DNA of 33,733 bases from positions 1-33,733 of the forward strand of contig JAUIMA010000005.1 of assembly GCA_030432675.1 (NCBI GenBank), given 5' to 3'. Source of the DNA: Candidatus Hydrogenedentota bacterium. GTDB lineage: Bacteria; Hydrogenedentota; Hydrogenedentia; Hydrogenedentales; JAEUWI01. Position numbers and translations under genes: made by a program. The notes beneath the pieces are model-generated. The model worked only from the letters and a program-made list of their open reading frames with translations. It was not told the DNA's origin and did no database searches. This document shows positions 22,263-30,421 of this stretch, piece by piece (position 1 is the stretch's first letter; each line of letters starts with the position of its first letter).

Positions 22263-23870
22263 ATGACCCAATCACTTGCCCTGACAGTTGCCCTGCTTGC
22301 CGCCTCGGTGGTAATGGCTGAATCCCCCCCGAGGGTTGCCGACGAGGCCTTGCCCGTCGTCGTCGAGGCATCGGACGATGCGGTCAGCGCGCCGGAGGAC
22401 GGTACGGCATCGGCTCCTATCGCGCTCACCCTGGAACAGGCGCAACGAATTGCGCTGGAAAAGAATCCCACCCTGTTGGCGGCCGGTGCGCGGGTGAAGC
22501 AGGCCCGCAGTCGGGTTGATCAGGCGCGGTCACTTTATTTTCCGCAGCTCGAGGCCACCTACACCGCATCCCATACCCATCTGTCCGCCAATACCGTTCG
22601 GGCGGCTAAAGATGGCGCGCTTTTCGGCTCGGTGAGTGGGGTGCTCGGTCAGAGCGCGTCCCAGGTGTTGGGTGCGGGATTGAACGCGGGGACCTTGCAG
22701 TCTGTCGGCCTTTCTTCCCTGGCCGGTTTGTATTCGGGCCTGCAGGCGCGCAACGCCTTCGATGAGGAAATTGAATCCTATACTGCTTCTTTGCAGGCAT
22801 CCTATATCATCTTCGACGGATTCTCCCGTCACTACACCCATGCCATGGCCCGTTTCGGCCGCAATGAGTCGGAGGCCGCCCGTCGCGAGGTTTACCGCCT
22901 GATACTGGATGCCGTGGCCCAAAGTTATTATGGCGTACAGCTTGCCCGGGAGAACGTGGCGATCGCCGAAGCGGACGAAGCCTTCAATGCCCGCTTATTG
23001 AAAGAAGCGGAGTTACGTCGTGAGGCGGGAACGGGCTCCAAGAGTGACGTCCTCAATTTCGAAGTGCTCCTCCGGGCTGCAAAAGCCGCGCGCATTCGCG
23101 CCGAGAGTGATCAGGCCATTGCCCGGGTAGCCCTTGCGGCCCTGATGGGCATCTCGGATGCGCGCCTGGGAGACGAGATTCGGATTGCGCCCCTGCCCGA
23201 CGACTCGGCGGACGCGCTTGCCGTGCCCGATGAGGAGGAACGGCTCGACATTGCCCTGGCGCAACGCCCCGATATCCAACAGTTCACCTGGCAGGTAGAA
23301 CGGTTTCGCGCTCAACTTGGACAGCGCAAATCGGTTTATTACCCGCAGGTAAACGCCTTCGCGTCGCAAGATGCCCAAACAACCGACAACGGCCGGCTGG
23401 AAGAAGATGATTTCGGCCACACCGTGGGGATAAATCTCTCCTACAGCCTCTTTGCCGGAGGGCGCAATCGGGCGAACGTGGCGGAAGCCCGCTATCAATT
23501 GGAAGAAGCGGAATTCGTGCTGGAGGAGATTCGGCTGGCCGCCTCCCAAGAGGTGCGTCAGAGCGCCATCAATCTGCATGCCGCCCAGGACACGCTCGTA
23601 TTGCAGCGGACCACGGCCGAATATGTGAACACCAACCGCGATCTTGTGGAGAAAGAATACCGGGCTGGTCAGGGCACCCTGGCCCGCTTGAACCAGGCGC
23701 AACGGGACCTCATCGAAGCCGAAGCCCGCCTTGCCCTCGCCCGGGTAGCGGTCTATTCCGCCCGTCACGCCCTCGAAACGGCGACGGGTGAAACTATTTC
23801 GCGCTTTGAGGGATACATAGGCGAAGGAGAGGTATCATCCGACGAGGCGCCCTCGGCAGAGGTTGACTAG
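22263..23870 (+). CDS. TolC-family outer membrane efflux protein
   Basis: Secretion-like N-terminus; LTLEQAQRIALEKNPTLLAAGARVKQARSRVDQARSLYFPQLEATY and a second TolC repeat. Confidence 0.93.
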   Translation: MTQSLALTVALLAASVVMAESPPRVADEALPVVVEASDDAVSAPEDGTASAPIALTLEQAQRIALEKNPTLLAAGARVKQARSRVDQARSLYFPQLEATYTASHTHLSANTVRAAKDGALFGSVSGVLGQSASQVLGAGLNAGTLQSVGLSSLAGLYSGLQARNAFDEEIESYTASLQASYIIFDGFSRHYTHAMARFGRNESEAARREVYRLILDAVAQSYYGVQLARENVAIAEADEAFNARLLKEAELRREAGTGSKSDVLNFEVLLRAAKAARIRAESDQAIARVALAALMGISDARLGDEIRIAPLPDDSADALAVPDEEERLDIALAQRPDIQQFTWQVERFRAQLGQRKSVYYPQVNAFASQDAQTTDNGRLEEDDFGHTVGINLSYSLFAGGRNRANVAEARYQLEEAEFVLEEIRLAASQEVRQSAINLHAAQDTLVLQRTTAEYVNTNRDLVEKEYRAGQGTLARLNQAQRDLIEAEARLALARVAVYSARHALETATGETISRFEGYIGEGEVSSDEAPSAEVD

Positions 23871-23947
23871 GCCCTGTCGGTCTATGGTACCGTGTTTTAC
23901 GTTTTTCACTCTTTTCTCGGGGACTAGCTTACAGGTGGTTGTCCAAT

Positions 23948-25360
23948 ATGATATCTGAATTACTGTCCAATCCTTCCATGATTCATGCCGCTGCGGTGCA
24001 TATGCCCATTGCCGCGGCAATGCTTGGCCTCATTCTCATTGTGTTGAGCGCCATTTTTCATCAAAACAATACCCTCCGCGCGGTGACCGTCCTGATATTC
24101 GCCATTCTGGCCGTATCGGCTTGGGTCGGGATCGAAACGGGAGAAGACGCCCGCGATTTGGTGCCGCCGACGGCCCCGAAAGCGGTTGCGGACCAAATTA
24201 CGGATCACGCGGCTTCGGCTCAAAGCGTGCTCTACTCTGGAATTGTCGCCCTCGTGTTGGTGCTCATCTCGCTGATTCGGGTGGAGGTCCTGCGTAAAGG
24301 GGGCCTCTTGCTCGCGGCGGTGGCAGCCCTGGTGTGCAACGTTTTCGTGGCAAAGACCGGCCACATGGGTGGTGCCCTGGTCTACAACGAGGGGGTGGGA
24401 ACGCCCATGTCCCATCAGGCACCCGCGCCCGTGCCACCCGTCACGGAAACCCCCGCTCCGGTAGAGCCTGTCATGGAGACCCCTGTGGAAGAGGGCGCAC
24501 CGGCTGCAGAAGCGCCCGTGATGGAAACGCCCGCGCCGACCCCTGCACCCGAGCCTGCCGAGGAGCCAGAGGAAGAGCTGGTCGCGATTCGCGAAATCGA
24601 TATGGAGCAGGCCAAAGCGGTCAGCTTTACGCGGGATGTCTGGCCCTTGCTTGACGATCAGTGCGTGGTCTGTCACGAGTCCCCCGACCCCGATGGTGAT
24701 TACGACATCACGACCGTGGAAAATATGCTGAAGGCGGGCAAGAAAGGTGGCCCGGGGGTTATACCCGGGAAGCCGGACGAGAGCTCCATCATCCTGTATA
24801 TCCGGGGCGTCTACAATCCCCGTATGCCGGAAGACGAAGACCCGCTGAGTGAAGATGACCTGCACATGCTCCGTATGTGGATTGCTGCAGGGGCTATTGA
24901 CGACAGTGCGGCCGCGCCTGCCGAAGCGGAGATGAAGGACGCGGCGCCGGCGACCGAGGCCCCCGTTGAAACCCCGGCTTCGGTAGAATCCACGCCCGCG
25001 CCCGCCGAAGAGGAAATGAAGGACGAGGCACCGGCGACCGAGGCTCCCGTTGAAACCCCGGCTCCGGAAGAAAACACGCTCGCGCCCGCCGAAGCGGAGA
25101 TGAAGGACGAAGCGCCGGCTGTCGAGGCTCCTGCTGAAGCGCCCGCTCCGGAAATCGCGCCCGAAGCGGCTCCCGTGGAAAAAGAGATGAAGGACGAAGC
25201 TTCCGCGACAGAAGCACCTGCGGAGACGCCTGCGCCGGAAGTTTCGCCGGAAGCGGCTCCTGTGGAAGACGCAGCGGAAGCGGCACCCGAAGCCGCGCCT
25301 GAGACACCTGCTCCGGCCGTAGAATCCGTCACCGAGGCGAATCCTGCCAACGAAGCCTAA
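23948..25360 (+). CDS. DUF2231-like membrane domain plus cytochrome-c-like (CxxCH) domain with Ala/Pro/Glu-rich repeat tail
   Basis: N-terminal four-helix segment starting MIHAAAVHMPIAAAMLGL; haem motif CVVCH followed by YNPRMPEDEDPLSEDDLHMLRMWIAAGA (planctomycete-type cytochrome). Confidence 0.85.
   Translation: MISELLSNPSMIHAAAVHMPIAAAMLGLILIVLSAIFHQNNTLRAVTVLIFAILAVSAWVGIETGEDARDLVPPTAPKAVADQITDHAASAQSVLYSGIVALVLVLISLIRVEVLRKGGLLLAAVAALVCNVFVAKTGHMGGALVYNEGVGTPMSHQAPAPVPPVTETPAPVEPVMETPVEEGAPAAEAPVMETPAPTPAPEPAEEPEEELVAIREIDMEQAKAVSFTRDVWPLLDDQCVVCHESPDPDGDYDITTVENMLKAGKKGGPGVIPGKPDESSIILYIRGVYNPRMPEDEDPLSEDDLHMLRMWIAAGAIDDSAAAPAEAEMKDAAPATEAPVETPASVESTPAPAEEEMKDEAPATEAPVETPAPEENTLAPAEAEMKDEAPAVEAPAEAPAPEIAPEAAPVEKEMKDEASATEAPAETPAPEVSPEAAPVEDAAEAAPEAAPETPAPAVESVTEANPANEA
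24919..25262 (+). repeat. Intragenic tandem repeat, ~84-87 bp (28-29 aa) unit
   Basis: EMKDEAPATEAPVETPAPE units; the E-M codons of the four units begin at 24929, 25013, 25097 and 25184. Confidence 0.85.
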
Positions 25361-25386
25361 GCGGATTCAAAACCGTATCAAACAAT

Positions 25387-25423
25387 CGCCGCAATCCCGA
25401 CTTGGGGTTGCGGCGTTTTTTTT
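25387..25423 (+). terminator. Rho-independent terminator
   Basis: CGCCGCAATCCC-GACTT-GGGGTTGCGGCG followed by T8. Confidence 0.92.
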
Positions 25424-25456
25424 AGCGAGATTCCCTGCGGAGGCCTGGCCATGGCG

Positions 25457-25470
25457 GGACGGTACCGTCC
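25457..25470. repeat. Perfect 14-bp palindrome inside a larger inverted repeat
   Basis: GGACGGTACCGTCC; outer arms TGGCGGGA (25452-25459) and TCCCGCCA (25486-25493). Confidence 0.7.
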
Positions 25471-25598
25471 GAGGAGCTTGGGCACTCCCGCCACGGCGCG
25501 TTTTCAACCTGCCCAAGACAAAGCCCACGCAAGACCCGCAGGTCCGGTCGCGTACGGTGATAATCCGGAGGGCGAAAGAAGAATCCACCGCGAGAACT

Positions 25599-25616
25599 GT
25601 AGACATTCCTGTCTGC
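25599..25616 (-). repeat. GGAA-loop hairpin (REP-like)
   Basis: GTAGACA-TTCC-TGTCTGC on plus; minus strand reads GCAGACA-GGAA-TGTCTAC. Confidence 0.65.
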
Positions 25617-25674
25617 GGTAGGGGGGGACGCAGGTTCTGTGGAAGGCTTCGGGTGAGCACGTCCACCGTGGAGT

Positions 25675-25744
25675 GCCCTTTATGTCAGGCAGGAATGCCT
25701 GACCTCCTGCTGCCCAGGGACGGCCCGCTCCATGATGCCGTGCC
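25675..25744 (+). repeat. 70-bp dispersed direct repeat, copy A, containing GTCAGGCA-GGAA-TGCCTGAC (25684-25703)
   Basis: About 64/70 identical by eye to 30422-30491, same orientation. Confidence 0.88.
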
Positions 25745-25750
25745 TTCGCT

Positions 25751-25775
25751 CGTTCCCACGCAGAGCATGGGAACG
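25751..25775. repeat. REP-like imperfect palindrome CGTTCCCACGCAGAGCATGGGAACG
   Basis: Arms CGTTCCCA/TGGGAACG; related TTCCCATGC...GCGTGGGAA at 26828-26848 and CTCGTTCCCATGCGCTGCGTGATG near 27643. Confidence 0.7.
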
Positions 25776-25782
25776 AGGCAAA

Positions 25783-26478
25783 TCACTTCCTGTTTTCATA
25801 GGTTACGACCACCTCGTCTGCGGCAGAACCCGGCAATTCTACAGCCCATCGCATCCAACCCTGCTTGGACTCCAGATAGAACGTGTTGTTATCAAGCCAG
25901 CCATACTTATCGAGCGTGTCATAGTGGTCCATATCGATGGCCCGAGGGAAAGACACCAACAATCGGCGGGCGATCTCCTCGCCCGCCTTGTCAAAGGCCA
26001 CGGCGTGGAAATCCAGACGGTCGATGTCGAAGCAAAAGTGAACCTGGCCACGCATGCTCCGGCTCTTATTCCACTTCGGCTTCTTCCAGAATTCGCGGTA
26101 GAGAAGATTGTCCGCCAACACCGCTTGATAGGCTTCCTCAAAAGGTTCGCTGGGCCAGCCCGACTTCTCGGCGATTTCGAGCAAGCCTGCGTGCAATTCT
26201 TTCAACAGTGTCACTTTCTTCGCCTGAGGAGCCAACGTCAGGTACGACTCAAAATCAAAGGTGCGATACACTCGATACAGGCCACCTGCAGGGTCGTATT
26301 TCCCTATGCGCTTGGGTATCTCCGCCACGAGCGCAACATAGGCCTTTCCGATCTTGCCCGTCTCAAAACCCCTAAACTTGGATAGGTAATGGGACGAAAT
26401 GCACCAACTATCTTTATTCAATTCACGAATCCCAAGGACATCGGAATGAGTTCCTATCTGCAAGTCCCTTAGTCGCAT
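25783..26478 (-). CDS. Hypothetical protein, putative immunity protein for the adjacent toxin tip
   Basis: 231 aa; starts 10 nt after the toxin-tip stop; strong SD in TAGAGGAGGATGAATG. Confidence 0.6.
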   Translation of the reverse strand: MRLRDLQIGTHSDVLGIRELNKDSWCISSHYLSKFRGFETGKIGKAYVALVAEIPKRIGKYDPAGGLYRVYRTFDFESYLTLAPQAKKVTLLKELHAGLLEIAEKSGWPSEPFEEAYQAVLADNLLYREFWKKPKWNKSRSMRGQVHFCFDIDRLDFHAVAFDKAGEEIARRLLVSFPRAIDMDHYDTLDKYGWLDNNTFYLESKQGWMRWAVELPGSAADEVVVTYENRK

Positions 26479-26488
26479 TCATCCTCCT

Positions 26489-26761
26489 CTAAACCTTGGG
26501 GCGATGATTTCTGGGTAGCGGCAACTTCAGTACATTTTTCACATATTCCACCACCTGCTTCTCCAGTCGGAGCGCATTGGCGCGCCCGGGAATATTCGAA
26601 ATCAGCACATGGGCTACATATCGGCCTTCTTCGCCGGCCTCCCGATTAAATGCGTTCACCTGCGTGTTTGCCCGCCCGGATGTTCCATTTTGATTCAGCG
26701 GAGATCCGCTGATTCCATACTTTTCCGGTTGCCCGGTGTGGGTGTCCACAATCTCATACAA
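26489..26761 (-). CDS. Orphan polymorphic-toxin C-terminal tip, GIY-YIG/URI-nuclease-like
   Basis: LYEIVDTHTGQPEKYGISG resembles the GIY...YIG core; downstream ALRLEKQVVEYV; first listed start is TTG and the frame is open further upstream (...STRPQHLYEIV), suggesting a fragment of a larger toxin. Confidence 0.55.
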   Translation of the reverse strand: MYEIVDTHTGQPEKYGISGSPLNQNGTSGRANTQVNAFNREAGEEGRYVAHVLISNIPGRANALRLEKQVVEYVKNVLKLPLPRNHRPKV

Positions 26762-26827
26762 GTGCTGGGGCCGCGTGCTTGACGCTGAGTTTCCATGGGG
26801 TACCGGAGCCGCACACGGATTCGCTCT

Positions 26828-26919
26828 TTCCCATGCCCTGCGTGGGAATGCCTTTTCCTACGCTCTGCGTAGTGCGGCACTGGACAGTGCCGCAGGAGCA
26901 GGGGAGGCCGCCTGCTCCT
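26828..26919. repeat. Train of four consecutive hairpins
   Basis: TTCCCA..TGGGAA (26828-26848); CTACGC-TCT-GCGTAG (26858-26872); TGCGGCACTG-GA-CAGTGCCGCA (26873-26894); AGGAGCAGG-N8-CCTGCTCCT (26894-26919). Confidence 0.85.
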
Positions 26920-26926
26920 TCGTGGT

Positions 26927-27331
26927 CTATTGACGCGGAGCGTCGTGATCTGTATTTGGATCTCTACTCCGCTTCAGAAACGCCAGAATACTATCTAAAT
27001 CATGTCGTCTGGCAAGCTGTCTCAATCTGGTGCCAGCGTCTTCCCTACTGATCCTGCCAGCATCATAATGCTGTTGCGAATACTCGTCTTCCCCCAGATA
27101 GACGAGATCAACAACTTCACATTGGACCTTCTCGTGGAATGCGATCACAGCACGCAACTCCTCCAAGATATGTTCCTGTTCTCCAACAGCTTCGTGCCCG
27201 TCCAGTGCTTCATAGTAGTAGAAGTCCCCATATTCCTTGGCAAAATCTTCTATGGAGAGTTCACCACACAGAGAATCACGAACTAGCCATGTCGCCCTTA
27301 TGAGGGCCTCTATGGTGGCTTCTCTATACAC
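26927..27331 (-). CDS. Hypothetical protein, putative immunity protein
   Basis: 134 aa acidic ORF (MYREATIEALIRATWLVRDSLCGELSIEDFAKEYGDFYYYEALDGHE...) next to toxin-tip fragments. Confidence 0.5.
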   Translation of the reverse strand: MYREATIEALIRATWLVRDSLCGELSIEDFAKEYGDFYYYEALDGHEAVGEQEHILEELRAVIAFHEKVQCEVVDLVYLGEDEYSQQHYDAGRISREDAGTRLRQLARRHDLDSILAFLKRSRDPNTDHDAPRQ

Positions 27332-27472
27332 TCGTAGTCCTAACTATTTCTCTGGCAACCTTGGGGAATCTAAGGGCGACTGCGCAATACCAAGCACAAT
27401 GCTGCTTCACTCATTATACCGCGTCCCCCTCGCAGGTTTATGGTGCCCGATGGGGATTGAGCAGGCGTTGCC

Positions 27473-27490
27473 GCAGACAGGAATGTCCGC
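27473..27490 (+). repeat. GGAA-loop hairpin (REP-like)
   Basis: GCAGACA-GGAA-TGTCCGC; shares GCAGACAGGAATGTC with the minus strand at 25602-25616. Confidence 0.6.
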
Positions 27491-27824
27491 GATCCGAAAG
27501 GTCGGATTTTTTGCGAAGTGCCGCTGGGAAAACCCTGGAACTTCAGATTTTCCCTTTCACGTCCATGGTTTCTTGGTCGCCCTGGTTTCTTCGAACATAG
27601 CGCGTGGCCCAGTAGTGCTTCGGCGGGTCACGGAATGTTTCGCTCGTTCCCATGCGCTGCGTGATGTGCTGCGGAAAGCCCGACATGACGACTCTGGCTA
27701 CACGGCTCATGACTTCAGCCTATCCGAGGTGGCATGATTTCGCTAGTTATTCGGTAGTCTGTCCATTTGTTTTTCGCTTCTCTAACTCCGCTGCCTGACT
27801 TCTATCTATCTCGGACGCGAAGAA

Positions 27825-28319
27825 TCACTCCTCATTCTCCACTTTTCTGATTGAATCACAGAACTCTCTTAGGTCGACCAAGGCCATGCATGACTGGAAA
27901 CCAAAGTAGGAATTGGCGGCACCTTCGATCGAGGGTCCACAGTTAATCAAGAACAAAATGTTTAGTTCACCTTCTGACCAAGAGTATATGTCACCTCCCA
28001 TTGCCCGTACTGTAAATTCCAAACCATGTGTTAGAAAAGGACGAGGAGACGGGATCAGAACTTTGGGGAACGAACAAACAGCCTCCTCCTCGAGCGCAGA
28101 AAACCCACAGTTCCCCTCGAGGTAATTGGCGAATCTAGACAAATCGCCACGGTAAAACGTGCCAATGAAACTCTTGGGCAAATAACTTGCGAATTTAGCT
28201 TCCAAATCGCACGACACATCAAACTCTGTCACGCCCTCCTCACGAAAGCGCCGCCTGACCCGAAAAACCAACGTGCCCGCATCGGTTTTGAATTCTGCGG
28301 CATCCTCAAGAAAACTCAT
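27825..28319 (-). CDS. Hypothetical protein, putative immunity protein for the HINT-toxin gene
   Basis: ATG at 28319 overlaps the toxin stop by one base (TGATG); MSFLEDAAEFKTDAGTLVFRVRRRF... Confidence 0.6.
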   Translation of the reverse strand: MSFLEDAAEFKTDAGTLVFRVRRRFREEGVTEFDVSCDLEAKFASYLPKSFIGTFYRGDLSRFANYLEGNCGFSALEEEAVCSFPKVLIPSPRPFLTHGLEFTVRAMGGDIYSWSEGELNILFLINCGPSIEGAANSYFGFQSCMALVDLREFCDSIRKVENEE

Positions 28320-29611
28320 CAGAAAAGCCAATCCTCCCAATCAAACTGCTCAGCCAATTCCCTAAGTTCTTGGGAATCTATGTTGTCCAATGCGGACACG
28401 ATTCCATCATCTCCTACTACGATATAATCGTAGATGCGACGCCTCCCATTTCGTCTTTGGATGTACACACTCGCACCATCCGTCCCTTGAACTGTCGTGT
28501 GCGTAGGATTCCTATAAATGTCATCGGCTCTATTATACAGTCCTCTTTCTCGCAATCGCTGCATACCGTGTTCTGTCGTTGCCAACCCACCAGGGGTTTC
28601 CAACTCAGGCCTATATGCAGCCGCCTTATTGTGAACAAGTACCCCACCGGCACCGACAGCATAATTGTGCGTTTCCTGCACCTCAATATTGTACACGGTC
28701 GCAACGCTTGGGGCCATCTGAATCTCGGTCACCAAGAGTTCTTCGTTCCGACCGGCTATAGCGTCTCCTTCCTGGAGATTGCTGGCATCTATCCAACGTC
28801 CAGCTCTGGACTCCAGGCGCTCGGACAACGGCACATCCTCCGCAAGAGGACGGTTCTCGAGACCTTCACCAGCTGTTACCCAGAACGGGTGATTGTGGGT
28901 AGCGACGATTTCATCGTCACCGAAGTGCAGCGTCACCATGACCCCTTCGAATTGATGCTCGAAGGTCTGACGCACAGTTGACGTCTGCCACGCTTCTTGC
29001 TCGAAGTCATAGGTTACGACTTCGTCACCCTCCTGTAGCGATTCAATCGCCCGACCGCCGGAAGGCGTAATAACGAGGGTGCCACTGACGAAGCACGATT
29101 GCGGAGTAGGAGATCCGCCGTCCACACGACCGACGCCACCACTGAGGCCGTTGTCCGCTCCACGGGCCCCTCTGGCACCTGCCTCAAGGCCACCGTCAGC
29201 TCCCCGCGCAACGCCCAAGACTTCATCCGCATAGCGTAGGGGCTTCACCAGTGCATCGGCGGCGAAAATGGCGGCTATGGATATAGCCGCATTCCCCCAT
29301 TGGCCCCGGACCAGATAGATGCCACCGTTGATTCCGTCGGCGATGGCGCCAAAAGGTTCAATGAATCCCAGCGCATCCAGACCCATCTGTAGACCATCGA
29401 GGCTGGTGGCCGTGCAGTAGACCATCATGGCCACATTCGCGAGTTCGGCCCCGAGTTCGCTTGACGACGCGGCGACGGCAATAAACCCACCGTAGGAACT
29501 TGGAATGTCGCTGTCAGGGTCCAACATATCCATGAGGGTGGTCAAACCAATCGGGTCTTCGAAGTTCCACGGACTGTTCCCCGCGAAGGCATAGGCATTG
29601 CCCGCGTTCAT
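28319..29611 (-). CDS. Truncated Rhs-type polymorphic toxin: residual core, HINT pretoxin domain, C-terminal toxin domain
   Basis: NAYAFAGNSPWNFEDPIGL (Rhs core terminus); HINT from CFVSGTLVITPSGGRAIESLQEGDEVVTYD to HNYAVGAGGVLVHN (28628-29095); ~102-aa tip (28322-28627) with TTEHGMQRLRERGL... Confidence 0.85.
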   Translation of the reverse strand: MNAGNAYAFAGNSPWNFEDPIGLTTLMDMLDPDSDIPSSYGGFIAVAASSSELGAELANVAMMVYCTATSLDGLQMGLDALGFIEPFGAIADGINGGIYLVRGQWGNAAISIAAIFAADALVKPLRYADEVLGVARGADGGLEAGARGARGADNGLSGGVGRVDGGSPTPQSCFVSGTLVITPSGGRAIESLQEGDEVVTYDFEQEAWQTSTVRQTFEHQFEGVMVTLHFGDDEIVATHNHPFWVTAGEGLENRPLAEDVPLSERLESRAGRWIDASNLQEGDAIAGRNEELLVTEIQMAPSVATVYNIEVQETHNYAVGAGGVLVHNKAAAYRPELETPGGLATTEHGMQRLRERGLYNRADDIYRNPTHTTVQGTDGASVYIQRRNGRRRIYDYIVVGDDGIVSALDNIDSQELRELAEQFDWEDWLF

Positions 29612-29671
29612 GGGATCGCCCCATGCACTGATGGGATCGGGGGTGCTGTTGGACAGTGGATAATTGACAGC

Positions 29672-30366
29672 GGCGCTTCGGCAGGATCAGCGATGGGGCT
29701 TGCGCGCGGTGTCTCTATCATTCTTTGGCCCGAAGGGCCTGCACAGTTCAAAAGCCGAGGGCAACGCCCTGGGAAAACGGTCCCCTTACACCCCAAGGCT
29801 GAAAGGGCGGCACAGCCTGCTTTCTCCATCTGTGTCGCCCCTTCAGGGCTCAATGTATGGAATGGCGAGATACCCAGGGCGGTGCGCAGGGCTGGGGAGC
29901 TGTCATGCCCCCTCGGGGCGGGAGCTGGATGGTGGCGCTTCGGCAGGATCAGCGAAGGGGTTTGCGACCGGGGTCTCTATCATTCTTCGGCCCGAAGGGC
30001 CTGCACAGTTCGAGAGCCCAGGGCAACGCCCTGGGAAAACGGTCCTATTACGCCCCAAGCCCTGAAGGGCGACACAGCCTGCTTCCTCCGTCTGTGCCGG
30101 CCCTTCAGGGCTCACGGTATCGAATGACGAGATACCCAGGGCGGTGCGCAGGGCTGGGGAGCTGCCATGCCCCTTCGGGGCGGGAGTTGGATGACGGTGA
30201 TTCGGCAGACCCAGCGAAGGGCTTGCGCGCGGCGTCTCTATCATTCTCCGGCCCGAAGGGCCTGCACAGTTCAAAAGTCCAGGGCAACGCCCTGGGAAAA
30301 CGGTCGCTACAACACCCCGAGCCCTGAAAGGGCGGCATAGCCCGCCTTTTCAATTTCTGTCGCCCC
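29672..30366. repeat. Palindrome-rich tandem repeat, 262-bp period, about 2.6 copies
   Basis: Unit starts at 29672, 29934 and 30196 (GGYGMTTCGGCAG...); each carries GGCCCGAAGGGCC and CCNAGGGCAACGCCCTGGG-type hairpins. Confidence 0.9.
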
Positions 30367-30421
30367 TTGGTACGGCGCAGGGATACGCTCGTTTTCAGGG
30401 AGTGCGCCGGATGGCCTGTGC

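Noticed and set aside
23960-24865. 301-aa minus-strand ORF opposite the DUF2231/cytochrome gene
   Set aside because: His/Arg/Gly-rich antisense shadow; the plus strand has recognisable domains.
25557-26385. Plus-strand ORFs of 272 and 217 aa
   Set aside because: They lie antisense to the better-supported 231-aa minus-strand gene with a strong SD, and extend into repeat sequence.
26800-27360. Integron attC sites flanking toxin/immunity cassettes
   Set aside because: Hairpins lack paired RYYYAAC/GTTRRRY core sites; GTTAGGA near 27345 does not fit and no integrase is visible.
27237-27737. 166-aa plus-strand ORF
   Set aside because: Crosses REP-like repeats and the opposite-strand immunity-like gene; no recognisable domain.
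29664-30353. Several 80-156 aa ORFs on both strands in the 262-bp repeat array
   Set aside because: Open frames follow from the GC-rich palindromic repeat; the same peptides (e.g. GPKGLHSS, QGNALGKRS) recur in different frames with no start/RBS logic.
29672-30366. CRISPR array
   Set aside because: Period is 262 bp with similarity along the whole unit; no short repeat/unique spacer alternation and no cas genes.
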